A DNA stretch of 64,000 bases. Source: Sarcocystis neurona (taxonomy: Eukaryota > Apicomplexa > Conoidasida > Eucoccidiorida > Sarcocystidae). The notes under the pieces were generated by a model. The model did no database searches and was not told where the DNA came from. It was given only the letters and a program-made list of their open reading frames with translations. Where the stretch lies: positions 637,034 to 701,033 of the forward strand of contig KL647328.1 in the NCBI GenBank assembly GCA_000727475.1. Direction: 5' to 3'. The translations under genes were made by a program, and so were the position numbers. Positions 20,991 through 33,372 of the stretch are shown here, piece by piece; the stretch's first letter is position 1; each line of letters begins with the position of its first letter.

Positions 20991-23900
20991 TGCTGCCTAA
21001 TACAGGGTGCGTGCGAGGCATCCCCGGTTAAGAGGATCTACGAAGCTAGTTGGGGAAGGACACCCACAAACCTGTACTGGTTTGCCGCGTCCCATGGAAA
21101 GAAAGGTGTATCTTTGAATTCTTCAGCACACATTTATGGAGAGGTACGCGAGTATTCATAGGTGGATAAGGAAGCAGGCAGTAGTCAAGGGGTTCGTGCG
21201 ACCGTGCCTGGGAAGATGCACGCGTAGGAATCGGTCTGCAGACACGTGCCTGTGTGCGCATGTAGAGGCGTACGTACGAGTTTGAGCGTAAGTATGACGG
21301 TCGCTGCGCGTCTAACACCTGAGTGTACGCATGTGTAGGTTACAACTTCCATCTACCAGAGAAACATATTTCACTGGTAGCGCACATCTATAGCAAAGCC
21401 GTACAAGCTTGTGCGTAATCGTGCGAATATACATGCTGAAGCCTGTCTCAACAGCAGCTACGCTCCTAAGTATGTCTTTGTATTCTGGTACGTAGAAACA
21501 GATGGGAACGCCCTTTGCGTGCTGTCATAGTAGTGATGACTAGTCGTGACGCTATACGTGGTCATGCCTGGACGACGCACAAGTGAGTAAGTTTGCGGTA
21601 GATCTAAGTGTCGACACGCAAGTGCTCCTGTACACACGGAATAAGCAGACGAGTACGAATATGCGTAGACACGTCTGTGCACGTGAACATTTTACTGTTG
21701 TGTACGTGTACAGAAAGGTACACGTTTGTATGGTACGTACGCACGTGCTCGGGGCCCTGTACCGCTAGGGTATAAACCCTAACATCTGTACTTATCTGAG
21801 CGTAGTTAGCTGTGCGTAAAAGACTACACCTGAAGAGGTGCGTGTGCGCCTCGACTTATGGTCTGAATGGAAGGACACGGGTGTACCCCTGTGTTATGTA
21901 CCTGGCGTGTATGTAATCTGACTGTGAACATATTCCTCTGAGTGTAAAGAGGATTAGATCCGTACACGTATTCTATTTCTTTACTTAGCTGTCTACAGCT
22001 GATTTCAAGCGTGACTCAATTCTTGTAATCCACACAGCGACTACGCGTGCCCGCAGTTCAAGCTCAGGTATAGTGCGGTCGTGAAATTGGGCTTTTCCCT
22101 ACATGTGTCTGTAAATTCCTCCGGTGGCGTCTGTGTAGTAAGTCACTTATATAAAGGGTGCGCTTCCGTTACAGCTCGTGGAGACGACTGCCCGCGTGTA
22201 CGCGAAAATTCGCACCGTAACGTAGGCATGTAGTTAACTCCTTAATGAAGGCATCGACGTACCCTGTACGAGGGCGTACCCCCGTTCTCCTACGGGGCTG
22301 TCGCGTCTAGACGTGTACGGGTTTGTTCCTGAAACATTTTCAGCTGCGAGCTACTTTAAACAGGAAAAATGGATCTTAGTCAGCACGCCAACATGGGTGC
22401 GGCTGCATGTCTGCGTCCACTTAAGCACTCTCTGGAGTAGTGTGAGGAGATTCGTACGTCGCAGTCTGTCCCTGTTCTCGCCTGAGTAAGAGCTATTCGG
22501 CAACGACGCAGGTAGTTTCTCTACGAGGTACCAAACGCACCGATGTCCTCATTAGTGTCAATTGTCACAGACTTGTATAAATGTAGACGTGAGGAACTCT
22601 GCATCTCCCGCCACTCGGAAGTCTTGTGAATAAGTACGAGTTCCGACGTAATTTCCGGTTTTCTTGCCTCCAGTTTTTCCGAGAGCTTCTGTTTTTCGTG
22701 GACTCGCTCCTTTTCGTGGAGTGAGGTCGTTTGTGGGACAACTTAAATGGGCTCAAAGAAGACTTCCGCTTCCCGCGAGACGGCTCCTTCACATAGCCTT
22801 TTCCCGCAGAAGCGGCAGAACCATTAGAACAAGAGTGCAACGAAAATAGAAAACAAGTGCGTCTCAGGACTCCGAGGCTGCTCCTTAAAAGAAACGTTGC
22901 CTCCCCGCAGAAGCGGCAGAAGCACTGCAGAAGAATGCAACGAGAAGAAAAAGCAACTTCTTCACAGGACTCCTTCACTTGGAACTTTTAGTTTAGTCAG
23001 CAGGAAACACTTCTCTCGCGGCATGCCAAAGTCCCAGTTATCTGAAGTGTCACTTTCGCAGGAAGTGTTCGCTCCCATCACAGGCCCCGACTTTCTGCAA
23101 ATTTTGCCTGAAGGGTAATGCATATCTCTACGTAAACTTCTGTTCTTCGGACGAACCACGTAGACTGGTGGATTTCTACATTCAACGCCTTAGGGATATT
23201 ATTGAAGTTTTGTCCACACTTACTCATGGTTTGACTCAGTTGTTACAGGAGCAGCTGTTGGGGTTACAGCATATACGCGCGTGAACATACACGCGTGCAT
23301 ATGTACGTATATATACAGGTAGATAGATGTATGTGCGTATGCACTTGTGTGTACATGCGTACTTACATAGATACATGTATTTATATTTTACACCTTTTTG
23401 TGAGAGGCACGCTCAAGGCGTCGCTAGTCTCTACCATTAACAGAGCAGCTCCTCGCGTCTCCATAACGTGAACCGAGCTTGTGCACACAGGAAATTTCTT
23501 TCTCGGAGACCTTTCGAGGAACGCGTCACGCACGATCCTTCTGTGCATTTACATCGATATATGCGAGGATATACTGGGGGCGTAACTCCCGTACTGTGTA
23601 TGAGTCTACCACCTATTCCTATACAAACATACGTTTACGTAGCTACTGTATTACTGCAATTCCAAGCACGTCTTTATGCGAGAGAATACGTATATGTGTG
23701 TGTCTGGTCAAGTCTACGCTAATATTGGCGAGCTCCCGAATGCGACAGAGGAATGAAGGGAGTTTTCTGAAGAGAAACTCCTTTCATCTGGTAGTGCCGT
23801 CTTTTCTGCTGTAGGACATCCGCACCGTTGTGCGTGAACTAGGTATTTCGATGCCTTGTGTGCGTTTCTAGCGCAGCTCACACGTATAGATACAAAAACG

Positions 23901-25500
23901 GAAGTTCAAAAATATACTGTTTCATAGCAACACAATTAAACAACGAGACAAGGCAAAGGAAGAAGTTGCCCCGAGTACAAGGAAAGACTGTCTTCCCGCT
24001 AGTTGCCCTGAACGTGAATACCACGTGTGGAGCAGGTCTTTGTCGTGAGTCTCTACGCCGATACCGGAGCGTCTACACCCGCCTCCCCCAAGAAGTAATA
24101 CCATTGCAGAGATCCACGTGGTTAGTTTGGGTAAACTCACATAATTCACTGAGGACGTTCACCTTCGTGTACCTACACACAAATATACGAGTGAGTACCA
24201 TTGCAGCCCTCAGACCGTGTGCAGTATTGACGTACAAGTATAGTACCCACGGGCCCACGGATCATGCCATAGATACAATTAGTACGTATGTTTACATATC
24301 TACTTCCAATATTTATCTGAAATGGCAACAGCGTAGTGGTAAGCGTGTAGTAAAAACCTATCTGGACAAGCAGTGGTTTCCAAAGAACGGAAACGCCTCT
24401 CCATAACATTGCTCTGTAGCCCATGCTTGTACAACTTTTCTACTGCAAGAGGCGACGTGGTGGAGCAGGATCCCAAAAGAAAGACACTATCAAAAGCCGT
24501 ACTGTCGTCTCACAGCATGGGAGCAGTGACTCGCGTGCGGTACATACTTATGTGTATATCCGTGTAGAAAGTGAGCGCGAGCGAGGTACATATGCACCTC
24601 TACGACCACACACGTGTGTGCGTAGATCATACATAGACGCCGCCGCAGCCAGCCTTAATGTCCCGGCTGCAGCATTCAGTGCGTGCTCTGCGTAGCTGAA
24701 AGCAGCCTCCCAAGCCAACTATAATATTAAACGTGGACAGGCTCGCCCGCATGCCTGCTTCCCATTCAAAAAAGGAAGCGCGAGTCCACTTCGGTACAAA
24801 AGAAGCGAGCCAAACTTCGTACGCTTTCACGTGTATACACGCACATATTTGGGCATGCAGATACACACGAACACCTCTCCATCTTTGTAGATAGCAATGT
24901 AGAGCATACACATGCGCTGCGGTGGAGTCATCTGACGGATACACGGCAGGAGACACTACAACAAGGCTTTCACAGAGGCGCACTCCCCAAACACTCCGTT
25001 CTGCGGTTCTAACGGGAGAAGAGCAACACTAGTCGTGCACGTAAACGTAAGCAAGCAAATGTATGTACGTAAATGCTTGTACACACACATATATATGTAT
25101 ACATATCGGCGCAGACGGCCACGAAAACAAACGAATGGACAGTAAACGGATCTGTACAGAGACAGAGAGAAAGCGAACGCGTGTCTATTCGAACTGGTCA
25201 AAAGTGTTAGAGATAGAACTAGACGAGCATTTCGACTAATCCTGTAGACGGAGACAGGCACGTCTACAGGCGGCGGGCGGTTATACGCTGCTGACTACTC
25301 TACACGCATACTCACACTCGTAAGGGAATGCACGCAGCTGCCAAACACGTCGTGCCAATGTGAGGAGAGGCGGCGGACTCTTCTGCGTAGCAGCCCTTCC
25401 TCCCGTAGTATAACAGAAAGGTCATCTAAGTGAAAACATTTTTCCTTCCGCAGGGTTTGCCCGAGGCTGGATTACTAAGAAACTACATAGCAATTCTCCC
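20991..25500. other. Feature-poor region
   Basis: About 4.5 kb with no CAG repeats, no open frame over ~180 codons and no recognised domain. Simple sequence of TACGTGTA and TATATAC type is scattered at 21.2-21.8, 23.27-23.40 and 24.8-25.1 kb. A single AGGGTATAAACCCTAA motif at 21768-21783 recalls the coccidian telomere unit, but it is not an array. I see no gene. Confidence 0.5.
22804..22983. repeat. Imperfect 101-base tandem duplication
   Basis: CCGCAGAAGCGGCAGAA occurs at 22804 and again at 22905. Similar sequence follows in both copies (A/G-rich with TGCAACGA, ending CAGGACTCC), giving a 101-base period. Only two copies are visible and they have diverged. Confidence 0.6.
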
Positions 25501-25568
25501 CACTCAAAACTGCCGTTGCTGCTGCTGCAATGTTCTCCTTTGACGGTGCGTTGCCCGGTAGTTGATCT

Positions 25569-27657
25569 TCACGTAAGACCCGAGTGGTCGAGAAGGGAGC
25601 GTGCGACGGATCCGGCGTAAATGAGCGGTGGCCACCCAGCAGCGACATCGGGTAGCACACTCTGCTGGTGCTGGTGGTACTGCTTCTGCTCTCGGTGGGA
25701 TTGTGTCTGTCCCTCTGAGCCGCTTTTCGTGCTGCTCCCGTTGTCGCTGAGACGCAGTGCCCATAGCAGTGCTTCGATCACAACGTAAGTCCTCAGCGAG
25801 ACAACTCCTGCGTACAACGCCCTGCGTTCTGCTTCGGTTTCTTCTGCTGCTATTCGCCTACAAACATGTGAGGGTTCTTGCTGCTGCAGCTCGTCTCGCT
25901 GGTTCGAAGCGTCGCCTCTGTCACACCATGCCCCCCCCTCAAAGTAGTGAAGGCACGCCTCTGCTGCTCCGCGCACTGCAGCCGCTGCTGCTGAAGCAGC
26001 TGCTCTTACTCTAGCCATAGTGCCCTGCTCTAGCGGATGATCTGGCGCGCCCTTGCCGCCGGTGTCCTCTTCCACGTAACATCGACTTGTGCTGTCTGGT
26101 GCTGCAGGAGCTGCAGATGACCTCTCTGCCGAATGCGAACTTTCTGTTTTGTAGTCGCTAACGTCTGTGTCTCCTCGCTGGGTCTCCCGACTCCTCGCTG
26201 TAATAGCGCAGCTGCTCTTCTGACTACCGCTGCTGTTGCGACTGCTGTGCCTGCTGCTGCTCTCATTAGTACTGCCGGGGACGCTGCTGTTGTTGCTGCT
26301 GGAGCTGCTACTACTCTCGCTGTCTTCCTGCTTGCTGGTGCTTCTGACTTGGCTGACTCTGTCAGGCAGCCTACCGCAGGACCGGTGAAGACTCCACCAC
26401 GGGGTTCTGAACGACGGACGCAGTGACATATGGATGAAAGAAGCTTCTTCCTGCGCTTGCAGCAGGACGTGGAGAGCTTGTGAAGCGCGGAATGCGGGAC
26501 ATGAGACGGCAGCCAGGGCTCTCTCAGTGGCCTTGTCTACGTCTGCGATGTCTCTGTCTCCCCCGCTGAGCACCGAAAAGTGGCTCGCAGGCGCTCGGCG
26601 GCAGGAGGGCTCCTCAGCAACAAGGAATGAGAGAAGTTGGGAGCTCCTCTGGCTGCCGCCGCCCCTTGCTCTGCTGTCGTTTCTGGCGTTTATTCTGCTT
26701 CGCGCTTTGCCCACAGTCCCTGCTTGTGTGTGAGATGCACCGCCGCTAACAAATGATCGCACCAACGAAGCGGAGTTCCTGCAAGCTCTGGCAGCTGCAG
26801 CACGTATTGTCGTTGCAACGCTGCTGCAGAGGCTTGCCGCGCCGAGCTGGCCACCGGTCGTGCTGCTCCTCCTGCTGAGGTCACTACTACTGCTGCGGCT
26901 GCGCCGGTCCTCACTACACGGCTGCGGAGCAGCAGGGGGGTTCCACCACTTTGGATGTTGCACAGGACGGTACTTGCGATGGCGAGCGAGCGTCGCCAGT
27001 TCGTTCACGCAGGCGTCGACTGCTGCTTCCCTTGCTGTTGGTCTGCTGCTGTTGCTGCGCTGCTGCTGTCGACCGTCACCAGCAGCAGAAATACCTACAG
27101 ACGAAGGAGCGCCGTCGGCAGCAGGTGGCTCTAGACTCGCAGCACGCTGCTCCACTGCATGGCGGCTACTGCTGCTGCTTGTGTCCAAACGCCTCTCTTT
27201 TGCTGCTGCTGCTGTCCCTGTAGTGGTTGCTTCTTCCCCCAAGCCTTCCTTCTTCCTTGCTTTCCCTCCTGCTGGTACACCGTGCCGCTCTGGGACGCCG
27301 TCCTCCCGAGCAGAGCCACCCCGCTGCTGTTGGTGGTGCTGAGGCTCGCCTGCTTGACGCGCAGATGCAGCAGAAGCAGCAGCAGCGCCCTTTCCTGCCT
27401 TCTCCGCAGAAAGTCGACCCTTTCCCCCGTGCTGCACTTTCTTGTCACGACGCCGAGATTTCTCCCCGTGAATCCCCTCCTTCTTCTCCTTCTGCTTGCT
27501 CTTCTGAGGCTGTTGTTCCTGCCGTTGCAGCGGAGGCTCCGTTTTCAAAGTGCCGTCTGGCCTGGCGAGAGCTGTTGCTGCTCCTCGTAACGCAGCCACC
27601 AAATTCGGCAAAGTTGTTGCTGCAAAATAGCTACGCAGCCATGGAGGCACAGGTGTC
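25569..27657 (-). CDS. Unrecognised protein with Gln, Ser and Ala repeats
   Basis: A single minus-strand frame of ~695 codons begins after a strong acceptor (TTTTTTCTCTCTGTAG at 27658-27673) and ends at a stop at 25569. It starts GTPVPPWLRSYFAATTLPNL. A Lys/Glu/Arg-rich segment with EKKEGIHGEKSRRRDKK follows, and then Ser-rich tracts from AGC repeats. Protein-like islands are NELATLARHRKYRPVQHPKW, SQALHVLLQAQEEASFIHMS and, near the end, RTYVVIEALLWALRLSD. The frame extends upstream to 27791 with a hydrophobic, Cys-rich N-terminus that could be a signal anchor, but I think that part is intronic. No conserved family is recognised. A 5' exon should exist. Confidence 0.5.
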
Positions 27658-27841
27658 CTACAGAGAGAAAAAAGTACCGGGCACCAACAGCGCAGCAGCA
27701 GGTGACACACTGCTGCGGTGTAGCAGCAGCAGGGGAGTACCAGCCACACGCAAAAGATACACACGGCTACAGGAAGGCCTGCTGTAGACACTTATGTGTC
27801 TGCGCAGGTATGTTGATGTATCGATTGCAGCAGGAAATGTC

Positions 27842-28690
27842 AATAAATTTTAAAGTGTATACAGCGTATACGTACAATACACGTGGAGAGACAGACTGGC
27901 TACTAACAGTCACACCCGTCATATAACAGAATGACAGAGACAGAGACGCGTACGTGAGCTACCGTCACCAGAGACTTATATGTGTGGAAAGAGTAAAAGA
28001 GGTAGAAAGAGAGAGACAGGAAGGGAAAAAGTAAAACAAAGGAAGGAGATGCAGTCCTAGCTGGTCCCGTAGATACATACTTACCTATGTACACGTGTAG
28101 ATACGTATATAATCTCTGATAGGTATATCTATATACGTGTATAGTAATGTGCATCTATACGTGTACAATTTTTGATACACGCCTACGTACACGTGCGTAG
28201 TGAGAGACACAAATGCACAGGGCGCACTACTGGCTAGGCTCGTGAACCACATGCGTACACAGAGATTCACATACACATAGAGAGAACCAGTTCGAGGGGC
28301 TCCGCGAACAGACAGCCATAATGAAAAGAATATGTATACGAGCATATCAGAGCCCAGAGAGCTACACAGAAAAATATATACATATATATATAGACATATA
28401 TATACATTTCGCAGAGAACCACGCAGAAACACATAGATACATATACATGTACCGGAGTGCAGAGAGCTACACAGAAACACATATATATATATATGCATAT
28501 ATTATGTATATATGGAGAAAGCGACAAGGAGAGAGACATAGAGAGCACTGCTCTCCTTGCCCAGGTCGAGCATCCCCAGCGACGTATATAAGTGCGTACA
28601 GGGAGAGGGGTACACTACTACGTGATAACGTCGGGAGTGTCCACACAGAGCGAGACGAAAAGACGATACTGGCTTACAACTACTACACCA
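27842..28690. other. Spacer with TA/CA simple sequence
   Basis: Microsatellite-like TATATACATA runs occur at 28121-28145, 28374-28407 and 28479-28513, with GAGAGA-type purine stretches. No coding signal is seen. It separates the unrecognised gene from the 3' end of the START gene. Confidence 0.5.
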
Positions 28691-28806
28691 AGTGAGAAAA
28701 CTGCAGCACAGACTTGGAGCACCCAGTCGATATAGAGGAAGTGGAGACAGAAACGTTTTGCGAAGGCAGCAGGTAACTTCATATCTGTGTATCTATCGGC
28801 AGGCAT
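28618..28806 (-). CDS. Possible last exon of the START gene
   Basis: A minus-strand frame after AG acceptors near 28775-28790 reads KLPAAFAKRFCLHFLYIDW and VLQVCAAVFSLG before a stop at 28618. Its position, after the START exon donor at 29033, would suit the domain's C-terminal helix. The phase required (two bases left over) does not fit this frame simply. Another acceptor (CTGCAG at ~28959) would give a very short tail instead. Confidence 0.2.
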   Translation of the reverse strand: MPADRYTDMKLPAAFAKRFCLHFLYIDWVLQVCAAVFSLGVVVVSQYRLFVSLCVDTPDVIT

Positions 28807-29032
28807 GTATATACGGAGACGCGTTCATATATATGTATATATATATATATACTCAGAGAGAGAGAGGAGGGCGCACAGCAGAAGTGGATGAAGTATTTAT
28901 ACATCGAGAGACTGACAGCAAATCTAGCGAGCGCGAGCAGGAGATGGAGAGACACCGCTGCAGACATAGACTGGTGGAGAGAGCCCCAGTGTTTCTACTG
29001 TCAAAATGGTGGCGAAAGCGATCTTTCCTTAC

Positions 29033-29742
29033 TTGCTACCGTCGAAGTGGTACAGCACAAAGAAGACGCCGTTTTCAACAGCACTTCTTGCGTCATTTGC
29101 AGGGAAGAGGACAACAGCCGAGAGGAAGTGGTCGACTCTCACAGCGCGTGGCTGCTCGGGAAAAAACGACGGCGGCATGGCTTGCTGCACCCCGACAACA
29201 GCTTCGCCAGTGTACGTACGGAAGCGTCTCGCGTAGACGAAGTCTCTGTCCTGCAGCGGCCACGGCAGTTTCATCCGCCAGTACACTATCTCCTCGTACT
29301 CTTCTCTATCCTTCCTCTTTCCGTCTTCTTCTTCCTCCTCTCCTCCTTCGACGCTGCTGCGCTCTCCTTCGCGCGAGGACTTCTGCTCCTCCACCGGCCC
29401 GCTGTCGCGGGGGGGGCCGCGCCCGTCTCCTGCGGCAGTCCCGGGACGTGCCACGCTGGCAGCAGCAGAAATGTTAGCAGGGGAGGAAGCGTGACGTGCA
29501 GCGGACGACCGAGAAGAAGCAGAAGACGCCGAAACACCCTTCTGCGACTGCTGCCGGTTATCCTCTAGACGGGCTGCTGCCGGTTTGTCTCCTTCGCCTT
29601 GTTGCTGTTGCACGGGGTAGACAGACAGAGACTGCAACTTAACGATGGAAGTATCCCACAGCAAACGGACAGGAAGACTGTTCAACGTTGTGTTGAAGGC
29701 AGCAACAGAAATATCTTCGAACGTCCCGCTGGCGACGTACTC
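29033..29742 (-). CDS. START domain protein, main exon
   Basis: This exon of 710 bases encodes most of a StAR-related lipid transfer (START) domain, which binds a lipid in a helix-grip pocket. Hallmarks in order: EYVASGTFEDISVAAFN, then PVRLLWDTSIVKLQSL (the family's R-x-x-W-D motif), a low-complexity Ser/Glu insertion of ~95 residues, then EEIVYWRMKLPWPLQDRDFV (the conserved P-x-x-x-R-D-F/Y-V), YARRFRTYTGEAVVGVQQAM, and RAVRVDHFLSAVVLFPA and VFFVLYHFDGSK (late beta strands). The acceptor is GTGCACAG and the donor GTAAGG. The insertion between the WD and RDFV strands is unusual. Apicomplexans have START-type phospholipid carriers; ligand and location here are unknown. Confidence 0.72.
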
Positions 29743-32299
29743 CTGTGCACTGCTACCTGTACACAGCAGCAGCACCGTGCCACAGGTGGACAGGCGGCGG
29801 ATACAAAGACGGAGTTTGTGGAGAGCAAAACGTATCTGCGCTCACTACAAGCTCATACGCACACACTCCCTGTACCTCTTACGAAAGACACCAAAAAGAG
29901 ACAAGTGCTAGGGGAAGCATTGCCATTTCCACGTATAACCTACAAGTGGACGCCAGAGCTACGTGCGTGAATATAAACGCGTGCGCGCCTTTCGTTATCT
30001 GACGATTTCCGTTGATGCTCAGAGAAGCGCACATGCCTTTGGTGAATAACGCAAATACGTAGATACCTGTGTAACTATCCCAGGAACCTGTAAATACATA
30101 CGTACACATTCGTTCTACACAAATATTTACATGTGAATCCATTCACATATATATACACACAGATATGCACAAGCACAAGTATTCACTATTCGTTTGTGTG
30201 TGTGTGTGTGTACGCGCACACGTGCCCCCCCTCCCCCGGGATAGCAGACGTCTTTTACAAATACACATGCATATACACATATATATATAAATACATATAC
30301 ATATGTATACGTATATGTAGGACCACCAGTCAAGCGCATGTATTTATTTATATACACCTCCGTGAGGGCACGTGCCTGGTGGTCGGGGGAAGGAAAGAGA
30401 GAAGGAGAGAAAGGGAAAAGAACGCAGACAGCGAGACGAAAACGAAGAAGAAGAGGGCAGCAAGAGACGGAGAAAACGTATGCACCGCGGCGGATCACGG
30501 CGTCAACCGGCAGTCTCACTTGTGTGCGGGCACCTCTCCCATTTCTCTTACGACCTCGCTGCTCCAGACATTCGTCAAGTCCCTTCACCCCCTCCCCCTT
30601 CCCTTTTAACAAAGACACGTGCAGGAATGTATCCTACTTTGTTCCTCTGCTTGCGGACAACGACACCGCCACCAGATACATATATAATATATATAGAAAT
30701 GTGATCCTAGCCAGCGGTGGGTAGACGAGGCAGGGAACTCAGCACAGGAGTGACACGTCCTACGTCGTGAAGGTCCCCACACTCTCACGTCCCTACACGT
30801 ATATACCCGTCCACACACACACGCCGACTCTTGTCCGGCTCTCTTTCCGGACAGATCTCCGGGAGAAATTATTTTCAGAGAGCGGGAGAAGGTAGGACTG
30901 AAAAGCGCTGCAACCCTATGGTGCGTTTTGCTGCTCACGAGTGATATACATACACACACGTGTATGCAGGGGTAAGCTTCCTGTTCACAAAGGCGTATAG
31001 ATAGATATAGAGCCGCAGTAATAGGTCGTAGTAGAACAAAGACGTACCCAGCGTGAAGCTCAGCGTCCAGCAGATGTGTGCGTGTGTGCATGTGTCTGGG
31101 TGTTGTCGTACTCGTGGAAAACCCCCCTTGCAGACAGAAGAGTCCTTCTACACGCAGACGTGTTCTACAAGCATGTCCACACATACATATACGTGTAGAT
31201 CTACGAAGTGACAGACGTGCACGTGTAAGGTATGTAGACAAATAGGTAGCGACGGAGCAAGCTGCGGTATATTAGCGCACGCACGCGTGTGTCTAGACAA
31301 GTCCCTGCAGGTCCCACGCCGACACACGAAGAAAACTACCTGGGTCTAAGCGCGTGCCGTAGAGACGGACGCGCACACGTAGGTAGAAGTAGATATAAAG
31401 ACAGATTTGTCGGGAGTCGTGCAGCGATCGAAGGAGACGCACTCCCGCGCAGGGGGTGTCAAACGCTCATGAAAAATATGAGGAATCTACCGGTCTGGGG
31501 ACGGCGGGGGGATTTTCTTGGCATGTACGCTTTTTATGTGTACATGTGTGAGACTGCCTGGGTGCGTGGAAACGAAGTCACCGCCAATACACAGCACGTA
31601 CGACAGGCTTTCAAGCAGAACTCACGACACTTCTACGCAGAACTCTGGTCTCTGGCCGCATGCACACAGGTGTCTGCATCACCGCTGCAGAGACATATAC
31701 CAACACACACACTTCTAAAATATACAAGTGTAGAATCAACCCCATATACGCATATACTCACAGACTAGAGATGATAGAGAGGCGCACGCCGCAGTTGTTG
31801 TCTAGCCGTTACGCAGGTCGAAAACGCCTGCGCACGCGGGCCTGCCTACACGTCCAAAGAAGTGGCCGCGGATGTCCGAGGACGCGTCCACGTGTGCTTA
31901 CATCTATGCCCCTATAGACGCGCACCCACTAGGAACAGAAGGACAGACACGCTACAAATACTACAGATTTATGCGTACGCCCCAAGCAGACATGTGTGCA
32001 TGCGCGGGTAAATTTTAACGTGGACGTACGCTAGAAATCCACATTGAAATGCACGCAGAGACGCGAGGCACGCGCGCCTCAATTTTACAGCATACGGATG
32101 AAAGCACACAGACACACACACGCAGACGTGTTGTACGAATATATACCGCAAAACTACTTCCTCGGCCCCTCCCAGAAACACACACACATTTACTTACCCA
32201 CGTCGCGTGTACGTGTATATACATATGTACATACGCGTAGACACCCCGACACACGCATCCTCGTCCGTTTAAAGCTGCAAATGTATACACCGCGTGCGA

Positions 32300-32548
32300 C
32301 GTGTTTGTGTGCGGTATGTGGACAAGAGCAGAGACGCAGGCGTCGGCACGCAGGCACTCGGGCGTTTCCAGAAGGAGTTGGCGAGAACACGAAACGGAGG
32401 AAGAAAGCTGCACCAACGGAATCTCCTGCTCTGCAGGCTCTGTACAGATGTTAACCATTCCACCCCCTGAGGTGCAGTCCCTGTCTTCGAGAAGCGCTAC
32501 TTCTTTGCGAAGCTTTTTCTGCGGGCTGCGCACGAGAAGGTCACCCAT
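32300..32548 (-). CDS. Candidate exon of unknown gene within the START intron
   Basis: From an ATG at 32548 the minus strand reads MGDLLVRSPQKKLRKEVALL, then EDRDCTSGGGMVNICTEPAE and LLLETPECLRADACVSA. The composition is balanced and charged, unlike the neighbouring simple sequence, so it may be a real first or alternative exon. A stop codon directly precedes the ATG. No donor or partner exon is established. Confidence 0.28.
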
Positions 32549-33215
32549 GCGTTACTTCCACGCGAGGAAAATATTTGGGCACGCACGGCGCTGACTTGCA
32601 GGAAGTGCTCCAGCAAAAACCCTTCTACCCGTGCCACCACTCACACACGCGTAGGCGCGCAATTAAACGGCCACGAGAGAAGCTTCACACGGAGGCCGTC
32701 TACAGAGACAGCCACAGCTGGCCGCATATGCGTGCACGCAAGTATGACCTCATCTACAGGTTGAACCTACATGTTTATATTCTCTTCATACGTACATGTG
32801 TGCACACACACACATCTGTATATATACATACAAACGGAGATACACACGTGGCCGTGTAGACGTGTATGTATGGCACCGACACACATATACATATACGTAT
32901 GTTTGTATGCAGATTCACACACATACATACAGCTGCTTTTTATAGAGGCGAGACAGCGTATGCACGCATGTGGAGACGCTCCTTCAAGTGTGAGGAAGAA
33001 GCGAGGAAGATGGAAGAGCCTTCCACAGCGACGGCAACCCGCAGAGGAGTGACTCCTTGCGCTCTCCACAGACATAAGCACAGGTACGCCAGTGCACAAA
33101 CGCGGACATAGACGTGCCCAGACACATAGACGTATACCCCTACACATACACATATATCATTTATATGCCGCGTCTATGTATACATGTGTGTATACACGCC
33201 GGTACGTCTCAGCAC

Positions 33216-33250
33216 ACACGTGTGTGTGTGTGTGTGTGTGTGTGCGTGCG
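33216..33250. repeat. (TG)n microsatellite
   Basis: An uninterrupted TG run in the 5' part of the long START intron, ending in GCGTGCGT. Confidence 0.85.
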
Positions 33251-33372
33251 TCCACCTACGGATAGGCAGTATACGTGATACCACGTAGACACGTGCGGCA
33301 GGCCGCACATGCGCGTGAATATACAGTGTTGCTGCAGAACTGGCAGCAAAGCAGAGCGCGACGAGTGTCTAC

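Larger units (their letters stand above)
29743..33372 (-). other. Long intron (~3.6 kb) inside the START gene
   Basis: The flanking START exons join in phase across this region. It is filled with TG/CA and TA simple sequence. Three open minus-strand stretches could be extra exons or another transcript: 30470-30618 (GKGEGVKGLDECLEQRGRKR), 31055-31090 (HLLDAELHAG before a GTACGT donor) and 32300-32548 (see separate entry). None is needed to complete the START fold. Confidence 0.45.

Noticed and set aside
31289..31768. Plus-strand 159-codon frame in the START intron
   Set aside because: Composition follows the local TACA/CACA simple sequence; no domain, and opposite to the surrounding gene.
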